A stretch of 64,000 bases of DNA from Prevotellaceae bacterium HUN156 (GCA_900119285.1 FPIT01000004.1:1-64000), one strand, 5' to 3'; shown: positions 1 to 7,805, counted from the first letter of the stretch. Notes: a model not told the origin generated them from the letters alone. A program made the numbers and translations.

Positions 1-490
1 GAAAAGGACGAAAATTTTAGAATAAAATTTAGTTTTCGGGAAATTTAGTTATTTTCGATATTTTCGGGATACAAAATAGTTTTTCGGGAAATAGTACATG
101 TATGGTAGAAGTATGGTATATGTTGAGGAAACATATACCATGCTTCAAATGCCGATATACAAAGGGATTGAGGGCTGTTATGGTATATGGTTACATGTTT
201 TCGGGAAATCATTAAGAGCATCTGAGAAATATAGCTGATACAGCTCTGAATACAGCTAACTCAGCGCTGAGATAGCTGTTCTCGCACTCCAATAGTGCCA
301 CTTTTGGAGGCTAATAGTTATTGTATAGAAGGTTAATAGTTATTGTATTATGATGCTAAAGTGGCTCTTTTATAAGGCACAATTTGTTTGCAGCCTGAAT
401 CCGATGAGTTTGCAGGCTGAATTCAATGAGTTTGCACGCATAATTCGAAGGGTTTGACGGCACTTTTCTCATCGAATTATGCCGTCAAAC
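1..490. repeat. Dispersed structured non-coding element, copy A
   Basis: No gene is visible in this stretch. It carries A/T-rich text with 'ttttcgggaaat' phrases, a 12-bp perfect hairpin (113-124 with 130-141), repeated 'cagct' and 'aatagttattgta' units near 230-345, and roughly 22-bp units containing 'gtttgcacgcataattcgaag' near 410-460. The same blocks recur in the same order and orientation around 32213-32710, so this is a family of about 0.5 kb elements. The far end (458-490) is itself an inverted repeat, gtttgacggca paired with tgccgtcaaac. Function is unknown; it may be a relic of a mobile element or a structured RNA. Confidence 0.6.
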
Positions 491-640
491 TATCTCTTTG
501 TTAGTCCTACAACGGCAAAGGGTGATATCGTGGGTCTTGTGGAACGCGGCCTTCTTAACGAATTCGCTTTTAATAAGGTAAAAAGAGGCTATGTGAGAAG
601 TGAACATTTTGAAGAAGCTGTCAAACCAATCTTAAAGTAA
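479..640 (+). pseudogene. Truncated C-terminal tail of a winged-helix (Fic-like) protein
   Basis: An open frame of 53 codons starts with an ATG that belongs to the flanking repeat and then reads SPTTAKGDIVGLVERGLL, which resembles the winged-helix tail of Fic-family or related regulators, followed by a short basic stretch and a TAA stop. The 5' part of the gene is missing and is replaced by the repeat element. I infer a gene decapitated by insertion or deletion. The family assignment is tentative because only the tail remains. Confidence 0.4.
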
Positions 641-673
641 TTCTTTCCAATGCTTAAAGAATTGGAAAGAATT
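639..673 (+). terminator. Inverted repeat after the truncated gene
   Basis: aattctttccaat (639-651) pairs perfectly with attggaaagaatt (661-673). The right arm is followed by another copy of ttggaaaga. It is placed directly at the stop codon of the broken gene, so it was probably its terminator. Confidence 0.45.
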
Positions 674-727
674 GGAAAGAAATAGTAAATGGCATATAAT
701 TGTTTAGTCATCTTTTTCTTGGATTAT

Positions 728-771
728 ATGATCAGCGAGGTATTTTTGTAAAATATCTCGCTGGTTTCTTT
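728..771 (+). repeat. Hairpin repeat, left flank of the KilA-N gene
   Basis: The stretch atgatcagcgaggtattt ... aaatatctcgctggtttct forms a stem (agcgaggtattt with aaatatctcgct) followed by a T-run. An almost identical copy lies at 1650-1693, directly after the KilA-N gene. Each copy follows a gene end, so it can act as a terminator; as a pair they bracket one gene. Confidence 0.6.
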
Positions 772-791
772 TTTATTTATAAATTGTTTTG

Positions 792-799
792 TACCTTTG
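792..799 (+). promoter_or_regulatory. -7 box of the KilA-N gene promoter
   Basis: TACCTTTG matches the Bacteroidetes -7 consensus TAnnTTTG and lies about 25 bases before the start codon of the KilA-N gene. The -33 box is less clear because the upstream sequence is a T-run belonging to the hairpin repeat. Confidence 0.55.
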
Positions 800-821
800 T
801 ATTAAATAACCGAAACAGTAT

Positions 822-1634
822 ATGGCAAAGATAATAGTACAGAATACAGAGATAACCGTCCTGTCGCACGATAACAAGGACTACATATCACTAACCGATA
901 TGGCTAATGGCAAGCAAAGTGAAAGCCGTGCTGCCGATGTTATCAAGAACTGGATTCGTACCAGATACACGATAGAATTTCTTGGAACATGGGAGATGAT
1001 TCACAACCCGAATTTCAAAGTGGTCGAATTTGACCACTTTAGAATGCAGGCAGGCTTGCCGAGTTTCGTCATGAGTGTGAGCGAGTGGATTGAGAAAACT
1101 AATGCCATTGGCATTATTGTTAAGAAAGGACGATATGGTGGCACCTATGCCTTCAAGGATATTGCCTTCGAGTTTGGTACTGCTATCAGTGTACCTTTCA
1201 AGCTCTATCTCATTGAAGAGTTCCAGCGTCTCAAATCTGACGAACAAAAGCAACTCGAATGGTCGGCCAAGCGTGAACTCTCCAAAATCAATTACCGCAT
1301 ACATACTGATGCCATCAAGAGCAACCTCATTCCTGCAGAAGTAACTCGTGAGCAAGCTGCGTTTAAATATGCAGAGGAAGCCGATGTACTTAATGTGGCG
1401 ATGTTTGGCATGACAGCAAAGCAATGGCGAGAGGCTAATCCTGACCTCAAAGGTAATATCCGAGACTATGCCACTATCAACGAACTCATTTGTCTGTCAA
1501 ATATGGAGAATATCAATGCTGTACTCATCAATGACGGCATGTCACAAGGCGAACGACTCGTTAAGCTCAATCAAATAGCTATCCAGCAGATGCAAGTTCT
1601 GGAGGATAATGAAAGTAGGAAATTGCTGAAGTAA
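822..1634 (+). CDS. KilA-N domain protein
   Basis: This 270-residue protein carries an N-terminal KilA-N type DNA-binding domain (about residues 10-125), recognised from the order of YISLTDMA, the W-x-R-T-R-x-T-I-E-F-L-G segment near 44-55 and the closing GRYGGTYAFKDIAFEFG block at 103-119. The C-terminal half is helical and has no motif I can name. KilA-N proteins come from phages and are common as single accessory genes in Bacteroidetes; their role is not well established. The gene has its own promoter and is framed by two copies of a 44-bp hairpin repeat, so it looks like a one-gene cassette. Base composition and sense of transcription match the next cluster, but a separate promoter and terminator make it an independent unit. 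Confidence 0.85.
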   Translation: MAKIIVQNTEITVLSHDNKDYISLTDMANGKQSESRAADVIKNWIRTRYTIEFLGTWEMIHNPNFKVVEFDHFRMQAGLPSFVMSVSEWIEKTNAIGIIVKKGRYGGTYAFKDIAFEFGTAISVPFKLYLIEEFQRLKSDEQKQLEWSAKRELSKINYRIHTDAIKSNLIPAEVTREQAAFKYAEEADVLNVAMFGMTAKQWREANPDLKGNIRDYATINELICLSNMENINAVLINDGMSQGERLVKLNQIAIQQMQVLEDNESRKLLK

Positions 1635-1649
1635 ATGATTCTTTTATAG

Positions 1650-1693
1650 ATGATCAGCGAGGTATTTATATAAAATATCTCGTTGGTTTCTCT
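1650..1693 (+). repeat. Hairpin repeat, right flank of the KilA-N gene
   Basis: Second copy of the 728-771 repeat with only a few differences in the loop and near the ends. The stem agcgaggtattt/aaatatctcgtt followed by a T-rich tail suggests a terminator for the KilA-N gene. Confidence 0.6.
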
Positions 1694-1710
1694 TAAAATA
1701 ATTTGGTATT

Positions 1711-1745
1711 TATTTTGTATTGTTCTCGCTTATTCGTAACTTTGC
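1711..1745 (+). promoter_or_regulatory. Promoter-bearing dispersed repeat (short copy)
   Basis: This segment ends in TAACTTTGC, a -7 box, and closely matches the right part of the modules at 44561-44660 and 51521-51617 (tattttgtattg.tctcgcttattcg). It lies about 340 bases ahead of the LytTR gene and may drive the signalling cluster with a long leader. Confidence 0.5.
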
Positions 1746-2083
1746 ATTTGGTCCACGCTGATGATACGTTTCAAAAGTATTGGATGAGTGGGGTGACATA
1801 CATATTTAAGGCATTTGCTATACGCTTTGACTCTGTAGGACTTTGCAATCTCTAATGGATAGCCAGTATGTAAAGGTAGATGTTCCGTGGAATAGTATAT
1901 ATTATGTATAATACTATTCAATGTGGGACGATAACCTTTTCGTTTTGACTATCTGGACAAAGCAAAGACGCTCATAGAGTGCCGTGAGCGATATGCATTG
2001 GCTCCACGTCTTTTTATGTGTGTACCAAATCTAAAACGTAAAGAAATGGAACTGAGGCTGCCAGTTTCGATGATGAATGTGAT
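1746..2083. other. Intergenic leader or gene debris
   Basis: No convincing gene. Short open frames exist on both strands, including about 60 codons ending just inside the next gene, but none shows a recognisable motif or an upstream start with spacing like its neighbours. If the promoter at 1711-1745 is active this is a long 5' leader of the LytTR gene. Confidence 0.35.
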
Positions 2084-2443
2084 ATGTTACAGATTTATTT
2101 TAACTCACGTGACAAACTGATTCGCTTGGACATCCAAAAGATTGTCTATTTTGAAGGCGATGGCAACTATACCTATATAGTTACTGCCAACAAGCAGAAA
2201 GTATGCATCACGCTAAATCTATCCCATACAGAAGACGCTTTGGCTGCTCAGTTAGGCGAGAATGCCAAACGCTTTATGCGTATTGGCAAACGATTTATCG
2301 TCAATATGAACTATATCTATCAAATAGATATCCAGAAACAGGTGCTAATGCTATCTGACTGTGAGCATTTTGTTTTTCAGATGCCTGTATCGAAAGAAGC
2401 GCTGAAAGCAGTTAAGGAACTTGTTATAAAAACTAAAATATAA
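2084..2443 (+). CDS. Stand-alone LytTR DNA-binding protein
   Basis: The 119 residues are essentially one LytTR domain: an N-terminal strand region with DIQKIVYFEGDGNYTYI (about 16-32) and the family hallmark GKRFIVNMNYI at 68-78. LytTR domains bind DNA through beta-strands and usually follow a receiver domain; here there is no receiver, so control must come from another partner or from abundance. It is the first gene of a co-directional cluster with FHA, caspase, PP2C and kinase genes, and the next gene begins six bases after its stop. I infer that it regulates this cluster or its target genes. The start is the first ATG of the domain; no upstream alternative adds a recognisable segment. Confidence 0.85.
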   Translation: MLQIYFNSRDKLIRLDIQKIVYFEGDGNYTYIVTANKQKVCITLNLSHTEDALAAQLGENAKRFMRIGKRFIVNMNYIYQIDIQKQVLMLSDCEHFVFQMPVSKEALKAVKELVIKTKI

Positions 2444-2449
2444 TTGGGT

Positions 2450-3130
2450 ATGGAAATCATAATCGGCCGAGACCAACAAACTCGTCAGTTGTGTGTTATC
2501 AAAGATGGTAATTCTAGACTCTATGGACAATCCAATAGTGTCCCCATGGACGTCAGTCGTCATCATTTCAGTATTCAACCAGCTGGTGCAGGGAAGTGGA
2601 TTGTCAAGAATCTTAATGAGCGTAATGTTACCTTCGTGAATGGTCTTGCTATCGAGAGCAAAACTATATCCGAGAACGACAAGATAGAACTGGGAAACTC
2701 CCATTATCTGTTCTCTTGGGCAGCATTGCAGGAACCGAAAGTTGAGACAATTGACATTAAATCATTAAAACGAGTTTGGGATGAGTACCAAGAAAATGAC
2801 ATCTCAATAAGAAATCATCAAAAGACAAATGGCTTGTGGGCAAGTATCCCTTTAGGTTTTTCTATGTTTGGTGGTATTATTGCTGGAGTCGCTCCTGATA
2901 TTCGTGAGGTCGCACTTGTCTTTACTGGTATTGCTTTTGTTACATTCCTTTATGGTCTATACAAACGATCGCAAGACAACAGTACTATTGAATTGAAAGA
3001 AAATCAGGACGATTTCGATAGAAAATGGATTTGCCCAAAGTGTAAGCATCCGCTCACTTGCTTTAGGAGTTACACCATCTTATCGCAAAGTGATGCTTGC
3101 CCCTATTGTAAAACAAAGTATAAGAAGTAA
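2450..3130 (+). CDS. FHA domain protein with two membrane helices and a C-terminal zinc ribbon
   Basis: 226 residues from the ATG at 2450 (a TTG two codons upstream is less likely). An N-terminal forkhead-associated fold is shown by IGRD near residue 5, SRHHFSI at 36-42 and an N-rich turn near 56-64. Two hydrophobic helices follow (about 130-148 and 153-172), then a basic tail with a zinc ribbon formed by C195-x2-C198 and C217-x2-C220. FHA domains bind phosphothreonine, so this is a likely membrane-anchored reader for the kinase encoded downstream. It follows the LytTR gene by six bases and is followed by a gap holding a fresh promoter, so it may form a two-gene unit with the LytTR gene. Confidence 0.8.
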   Translation: MEIIIGRDQQTRQLCVIKDGNSRLYGQSNSVPMDVSRHHFSIQPAGAGKWIVKNLNERNVTFVNGLAIESKTISENDKIELGNSHYLFSWAALQEPKVETIDIKSLKRVWDEYQENDISIRNHQKTNGLWASIPLGFSMFGGIIAGVAPDIREVALVFTGIAFVTFLYGLYKRSQDNSTIELKENQDDFDRKWICPKCKHPLTCFRSYTILSQSDACPYCKTKYKK

Positions 3131-3178
3131 TTTCGTACAGTAAACAGGGTATTTCCTACAGGATACCTTTATAATATT

Positions 3179-3209
3179 TGCACAATCATAGAATTCTACT
3201 ACCTTTGCA
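3179..3209 (+). promoter_or_regulatory. Promoter of the acidic protein/caspase/FHA/PP2C unit
   Basis: TTTG at 3179-3182 and TACCTTTG at 3202-3209 are separated by 19 bases, a good match to the Bacteroidetes promoter. It lies 22 bases before the next start codon and gives the second half of the cluster its own transcription start. Confidence 0.6.
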
Positions 3210-3231
3210 ACAGATTTAAAACAATAACGAT

Positions 3232-4035
3232 ATGAACGAAACAACTATTTTCGAGAAGCGTCCAACTACTAACGGACAAAATGAGAGTAAAAAAGTAGGT
3301 GGCTCATGGAAGCATGTAACTCTTGGTGGTGTATCAGGCATCTTGATGGGTGCAGGTTTGTTGTACGCAGGACAAACAGTAGCTGCAACAAAGCCAGAAG
3401 ATAGCGCAGCCGAAGAACCAGTAGATGAGTCTGCTGCATCACAGCAGGAGGCTTCTCCTCTGCCTGTTGCTCAGATGCACAATGAGATGTCTTTTGGTGA
3501 GGCTTTTGCTGCTGCTCGTGCAGAAGTTGGACCTGGCGCTGTATTCATTTGGCATGGTGGCATCTATAATACCTATACAGCAGAAGAGTGGAATGCTATG
3601 ACACCAGAACAGAAGAGTGACTTTGCGCAGCAGGTAAATCCTGAAATCCCTGCCCATCAGCTTGCCGGACCTACGGATGCTCAACCTGATGTTGCAGTGC
3701 AGACTGCATCTGAAGATGTTCAGGTCGTTGACGAGCAGACAGCGCAAACAAGTGATGCTGACGCTGACGTACATATTGTTGGTCAGGGAGAGATAGAAGG
3801 TCATGCGGCAGTAGCTCTTGATATGAATAATGATGGTGATGCTGACGTGGCTATTATTGACGTTAACGACAATCATGTACTGGATAATGATGATGTTGTT
3901 GTTGACACTCAAGGTAATATGGCTCGTTATGGCGATTTGATAGATGCTGATCCCAATCAGATGGCAGCTATGGAGAATCCCGATGTAGCTCCTGACATGC
4001 CTGACTATATGAACGATGCCTTGATAGATGCATAA
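3232..4035 (+). CDS. Acidic membrane-anchored protein with EF-hand-like calcium motifs
   Basis: The 267-residue protein has a short basic cytoplasmic start, one hydrophobic segment at about 29-51 and a strongly acidic remainder that should lie outside the inner membrane. A conserved-looking block near 87-135 (F-x-E-A-F-A-A-A-R-A-E, then W-H-G-G-I-Y-x-T-Y-x-x-x-E-W) is followed by an Asp/Asn-rich tail with D197-x-N-x-D-G-D-x-D205 and D210-x-N-x-N-x-x-x-D218-x-x-D221, both resembling calcium-binding loops. I do not know a named function. Three bases separate it from the caspase gene, whose product carries an EF-hand loop as well, so a shared calcium response is a reasonable inference. Confidence 0.7.
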   Translation: MNETTIFEKRPTTNGQNESKKVGGSWKHVTLGGVSGILMGAGLLYAGQTVAATKPEDSAAEEPVDESAASQQEASPLPVAQMHNEMSFGEAFAAARAEVGPGAVFIWHGGIYNTYTAEEWNAMTPEQKSDFAQQVNPEIPAHQLAGPTDAQPDVAVQTASEDVQVVDEQTAQTSDADADVHIVGQGEIEGHAAVALDMNNDGDADVAIIDVNDNHVLDNDDVVVDTQGNMARYGDLIDADPNQMAAMENPDVAPDMPDYMNDALIDA

Positions 4036-4038
4036 GCG

Positions 4039-4743
4039 ATGAAAAAGCATCTGTTGATAGTATGGCTAATGCTATGCTCTTTCCAGTTAGAGGCTAAGGT
4101 GTATCTGGTTTGTGTTGGTATCGCGGACTATCCTGGCACCAAGAACGACCTACGCATCAGCGACAATGATGCCAAGACTATAGCTAAGGTTTTTAGCGTC
4201 ACCAAAGATGCTTCTGTTCAGGTTCTGATCAATGAGGAAGCGACGCAATCGGCCTTACTAAGCACTATGCACACTTCGTTTGCTGATGCGCAGAGTGACG
4301 ATGCTGTTATTCTCTATTTCAGCGGACATGGCTCACCAGGCTCTTTAGTGTGTTATGATGGACAGCTAACCTATCAACATATTTTTAAGATGCTGAAAGG
4401 CTGTAAGGCTAATCGAAAGATAATAATTGCCGATGCTTGTTTTTCTGGCAAGATGCGTACTGGAGGTCAGCAGACGAGCAATTATAACTCTCAGAATGTG
4501 ATCCTCTTCCTTTCCTCTCGAACTACTGAGTATTCGAGTGAGACAGATTATAAGAATAGTTTATTTACTATTTTCTTAGAGCGAGGCTTGCGCGGTGGGG
4601 CAGATACGAACAGAGATAGAATCATTACTGCTCGTGAGCTATACAATTTTGTTCACAAGGGTGTGACAGAAGCCTCTGGTAACAAACAACATCCTGTCAT
4701 GTGGGGCAAGTTCGACAACAATATGACAGTCATTAAGTGGTAA
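4039..4743 (+). CDS. Caspase-fold (peptidase C14) protein with an EF-hand loop
   Basis: 234 residues. The caspase p20 core shows YFSGHG with catalytic His97 and IIADACFSG with catalytic Cys134; SDNDAK near 41-46 is typical of the first helix. The C-terminal part contains DTNRDRIITARE (189-200), a 12-residue loop matching the EF-hand pattern with D1, N3, D5, I8 and E12. The N-terminus (about 1-19) looks like a signal peptide, which would place the protease in the periplasm. Bacterial caspase-like proteases cut after basic residues in studied cases and some need calcium; neither has been shown here. It sits between an acidic calcium-motif protein and an FHA protein. Confidence 0.85.
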   Translation: MKKHLLIVWLMLCSFQLEAKVYLVCVGIADYPGTKNDLRISDNDAKTIAKVFSVTKDASVQVLINEEATQSALLSTMHTSFADAQSDDAVILYFSGHGSPGSLVCYDGQLTYQHIFKMLKGCKANRKIIIADACFSGKMRTGGQQTSNYNSQNVILFLSSRTTEYSSETDYKNSLFTIFLERGLRGGADTNRDRIITARELYNFVHKGVTEASGNKQHPVMWGKFDNNMTVIKW

Positions 4744-4747
4744 CAAT

Positions 4748-5350
4748 ATGCAGACAAAAAGAATCAAATGTCCATCCTGTGGAGTTGTACTTGATGTTCA
4801 AAACTCAAAGAACGAAACCGTCAAGCAGTTCACTTGTCCAAAGTGCAAGGCCGTTCTACAGGTAAAGTTCCCTCGCCAACAAGAACCATTGGAGGCTAAG
4901 ACTTACTATGCTCCACCAAAGCAACCTATAGCGGATAATGGTGCTACGCAGTTGGCTGGCGGTGGTGGTGAAACACAATTGGTAGGTGCCAGTTATGGTG
5001 CCACACAATTAGTCACAGATACGCCAAAGATCAGTACTTCAGCCAAATTATTGTATGATGGAATCTGCTACCCATTGGAGGAAGGACAGAATATTGTTGG
5101 CAGAAAGGGAAACACCTCGAAAGCAACAGTACAGATTGCAACGGACGATCGCTATATGAGTCGCCAGCATTGCTCAATTACTGTAACCACACTGCCTGAC
5201 GGTACTAAGAAAGCTGTGCTTAGCAATTATCAAAACAAGAATCTTACTTCTGTTGATGGTCAGGAAATAGAAACGGGCGATGCCATCCGACTGACTGACG
5301 GCAATAGCATCACGATGGGGCATACCACCATAATCTTTAAAATCAAGTAG
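4748..5350 (+). CDS. Zinc-ribbon and FHA domain protein with three TQL sites
   Basis: 200 residues. C8-x2-C11 and C30-x2-C33 form an N-terminal zinc ribbon. A flexible linker holds three copies of a Thr-Gln-Leu motif (T67, T76, T86) in Gly/Ala surroundings. The C-terminal FHA domain is marked by VGRKG near 117-121 and SRQHCSI at 138-144. Small FHA proteins such as GarA of actinobacteria are phosphorylated on Thr in the N-terminal tail and then fold onto their own FHA domain; the TQL repeats could be such sites for the kinase at 6668. That is inference. No membrane segment is seen, so it should be cytoplasmic. Confidence 0.82.
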   Translation: MQTKRIKCPSCGVVLDVQNSKNETVKQFTCPKCKAVLQVKFPRQQEPLEAKTYYAPPKQPIADNGATQLAGGGGETQLVGASYGATQLVTDTPKISTSAKLLYDGICYPLEEGQNIVGRKGNTSKATVQIATDDRYMSRQHCSITVTTLPDGTKKAVLSNYQNKNLTSVDGQEIETGDAIRLTDGNSITMGHTTIIFKIK

Positions 5351-5353
5351 TCT

Positions 5354-6265
5354 ATGAAGATTTTATTATATCCACCACTCTCCATTCATGAGTTAGGCCA
5401 TCGAGACAATCAGGAGGACTCCATTGCTCAGTGGGATAATCGTCTTTTTGCCCTCTGCGATGGTATGGGGGGCCATGAAAAGGGAGAGGTGGCCAGTCAG
5501 ACAGTTTGTCAGGCTATAGGCGAATGGTATCAAAACAGAGCGATTCATCCTCTTGGCAAACCACAAGTAGAAGATGCCCTTGCCTACGCTTACGCGCAGT
5601 TGGATAAGAAAGATGATGGTGCTCTTAAGAAGATGGGCACCACGCTTACCTTATTATATATAGGTATTGAAGGAGCTGTTGCTGCTCATATGGGTGACAG
5701 CCGTATCTATCATATACGACCAGCTGAGGGACTGCTTTATCAATCTCGTGACCACTCTTTGGCTTTCGATTTGTATCAAGCAGGCGAGATTAGCTATGAG
5801 GAAATGTTAAACTATGGTCAAAAGAATGTCATCACCCGTGCTATGACTCCTGGTGAGGATAATCGTATGCGTCCTGATATCATACATATTACAGATATCC
5901 AATCTGACGATTATTTCTATATGTGCTCTGATGGCATGTTAGAACGGATGAGTAATGATGAACTTGTTGCCTTATTGTCTTCTGATGCTTCAGACGAAGA
6001 AAAACGTCAACAACTAATTAGTGCTACAGCCAACAATCAGGACAATCACTCTGCTTGGCTAATTCATATTGAGGATGTCGTCAATGAAGAAGGGGATGAA
6101 CAACTGGTCAATGAAGAGCCAAATGCTCGCTGCAATGCTGTCAATATTATTCCTCAATCAGTCTCAGAGCCAGATGACGATGTTGTCATTGTAAAAGAGG
6201 CTCCAAAGAAACAATCCCTATTCCAACGAATAAAGAAACTTATCCCATTTACTAAGAACAAATAG
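5354..6265 (+). CDS. PP2C-type Ser/Thr protein phosphatase
   Basis: 303 residues. Motifs of the metal-dependent PPM/PP2C family appear in order: GHRDNQEDS at 15-23, DGMGGHEKG at 36-44, a MGDSRIY strand and a YMCSDGM block in which Asp residues bind two metals. The domain ends near residue 235; an acidic then basic C-terminal extension of about 65 residues has no motif. It would remove phosphates placed by the neighbouring kinase, so kinase and phosphatase form an opposing pair. The start lies three bases after the stop of the FHA gene, which indicates coupled expression. Confidence 0.9.
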   Translation: MKILLYPPLSIHELGHRDNQEDSIAQWDNRLFALCDGMGGHEKGEVASQTVCQAIGEWYQNRAIHPLGKPQVEDALAYAYAQLDKKDDGALKKMGTTLTLLYIGIEGAVAAHMGDSRIYHIRPAEGLLYQSRDHSLAFDLYQAGEISYEEMLNYGQKNVITRAMTPGEDNRMRPDIIHITDIQSDDYFYMCSDGMLERMSNDELVALLSSDASDEEKRQQLISATANNQDNHSAWLIHIEDVVNEEGDEQLVNEEPNARCNAVNIIPQSVSEPDDDVVIVKEAPKKQSLFQRIKKLIPFTKNK

Positions 6266-6284
6266 TAAAAAAATATAAAATCAT

Positions 6285-6665
6285 ATGGAAAATATAGCAC
6301 AACAATTAATTGATAACATTCGCACTCTCTTTGCAAAATTGATTGAAGAAGAGGAAATTCGCACAAATATACGACCAATACGTACTATATATCCTCAAAA
6401 TCATATATATGTCAGTATAGCGAAAGAACTATATAATAAGGCTTTGGAGTTGGAAGCTATTAATAAAAAGTACTCTACAGATCAATTAAAAGATGTTATG
6501 GGTGATGAGGTTGATATGGTTGGGCAATATAACTATGATTATAAAAAGAATACTATGATACCCAAAGCTGTTAGTCTAACCAAATTGCAGAATTTGATGC
6601 ATAATGCTACATATCATATTCAAATGTATTTCTTTGATGTTCTTGGTGATATTAAAATAGACTGA
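6285..6665 (+). CDS. Small protein of unknown function in the kinase cluster
   Basis: 126 residues, no signal peptide, no membrane segment, no motif I recognise. It has a helical, charged N-terminus and a Tyr/Asn-rich middle (YNYDYKKN). It lies 19 bases after the PP2C gene and only two bases before the kinase gene, so it is almost certainly co-expressed with both. Position suggests an adaptor, inhibitor or substrate of the kinase/phosphatase pair; nothing in the sequence decides between these. Confidence 0.65.
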   Translation: MENIAQQLIDNIRTLFAKLIEEEEIRTNIRPIRTIYPQNHIYVSIAKELYNKALELEAINKKYSTDQLKDVMGDEVDMVGQYNYDYKKNTMIPKAVSLTKLQNLMHNATYHIQMYFFDVLGDIKID

Positions 6666-6667
6666 TT

Positions 6668-7780
6668 ATGCAACAACTACAACCTAACACCACCTTGCAG
6701 GGTGGAAAATACAGAATAGTACGTGTGCTGGGGCAGGGGGGCTTCGGCATCACATACTTGGCTGTGCAAACATCATTGCAAAGACAAGTAGCAATCAAGG
6801 AGTTCTTTATGAAAGATTTCTGTTCTCGTGATGAAGCAACATTGTCAATGCAGACTCCCTCGACAGGTAGTAACAAACAAGTTGAGCAATATAAGAGAAA
6901 ATTCATCAAGGAAGCAAGGAACCTAGCAAGGCTCAATCATCCTAATATCATCAGTGTAATTGAGGTGTTTGAGGAAAATAATACCATCTATTATGTGATG
7001 CCTTATCTTCCTGGTGGATCCTTGCAAGATTATGTCAAATTGCATGGCGCATTGTCTGAATCAGAGGCAATAAAATATGTAAAACAAATTGCCAAGGCTC
7101 TTGAATATATGCACGAAGAACAGCACATGTGCCATCTTGATGTGAAGCCTGCCAATATTCTGCTTGATGATAATGGTAATGCTACGCTAATTGACTTTGG
7201 AATTTCGAAGAACTATGATTCTTCTGGCTTTGAGACAACCACAACGCCAGTAGGGATGAGTGAAGGCTATGCACCTATAGAACAATATCAGCAAAATGTG
7301 GAGGAGTTTTCTCCTGTCAGTGATGTATATGCGCTTGGTGCTACACTTTATTTCCTACTTCATGGTAAACGCCCCGTTAATGCTCCAAGCAGAGCAGGCG
7401 GAAGCGCTTTGATGATGCAAAAAAGTCTATCACAAAATGTTAAAGACATCATTAATGCTTCGATGAAGGTTTCTAAACGTGAAAGAGCGAAGAACGTTGA
7501 TGTTTTTTTGAAAGAGGGCTATTTTGCAGAGCAAAAAAACAAACCATTTGATAATTATGTAATGGATGACGAAGAAACTATTATTGAAAAGCCATTCAAA
7601 CAAGATTATGCGGTTGAAAACGTGGAGGTGAGTGATAGTTCGTCAATTTGGAAATATGTTGTTGGGGCATTACTAATTGCGGTTCTGATTGCGGGCTACA
7701 TATATTACAGTAATAGTAGTTCACTAACAAGTAAACCACAAGTAGAAAAAGCGAGTTATCAAGATTATTTTGAAAAATAG
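6668..7780 (+). CDS. Membrane-anchored Ser/Thr protein kinase (Hanks type)
   Basis: 370 residues. The kinase core has the glycine loop LGQGGFG (21-27), the lysine of VAIKEF at 44, catalytic HLDVKPAN with Asp158, Lys160 and Asn163, and DFG starting at Asp176. The usual Arg of HRD is Leu, so activation may not need loop phosphorylation. The domain ends near 285. A spacer with a short acidic TIIEK patch leads to a single membrane helix (about 330-347) and only 23 residues beyond it, so there is no large sensor domain. Together with the upstream PP2C and two FHA proteins it forms a write/erase/read set. A truncated second copy of its start follows at 8750. Confidence 0.9.
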   Translation: MQQLQPNTTLQGGKYRIVRVLGQGGFGITYLAVQTSLQRQVAIKEFFMKDFCSRDEATLSMQTPSTGSNKQVEQYKRKFIKEARNLARLNHPNIISVIEVFEENNTIYYVMPYLPGGSLQDYVKLHGALSESEAIKYVKQIAKALEYMHEEQHMCHLDVKPANILLDDNGNATLIDFGISKNYDSSGFETTTTPVGMSEGYAPIEQYQQNVEEFSPVSDVYALGATLYFLLHGKRPVNAPSRAGGSALMMQKSLSQNVKDIINASMKVSKRERAKNVDVFLKEGYFAEQKNKPFDNYVMDDEETIIEKPFKQDYAVENVEVSDSSSIWKYVVGALLIAVLIAGYIYYSNSSSLTSKPQVEKASYQDYFEK

Positions 7781-7805
7781 TAAAAAACTAAAATATAAAT
7801 ATAAT

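Noticed and set aside
1730-1921. Open frame of 63 codons on the minus strand ahead of the LytTR gene
   Set aside because: No ribosome site, promoter or motif; more likely chance or decayed sequence.
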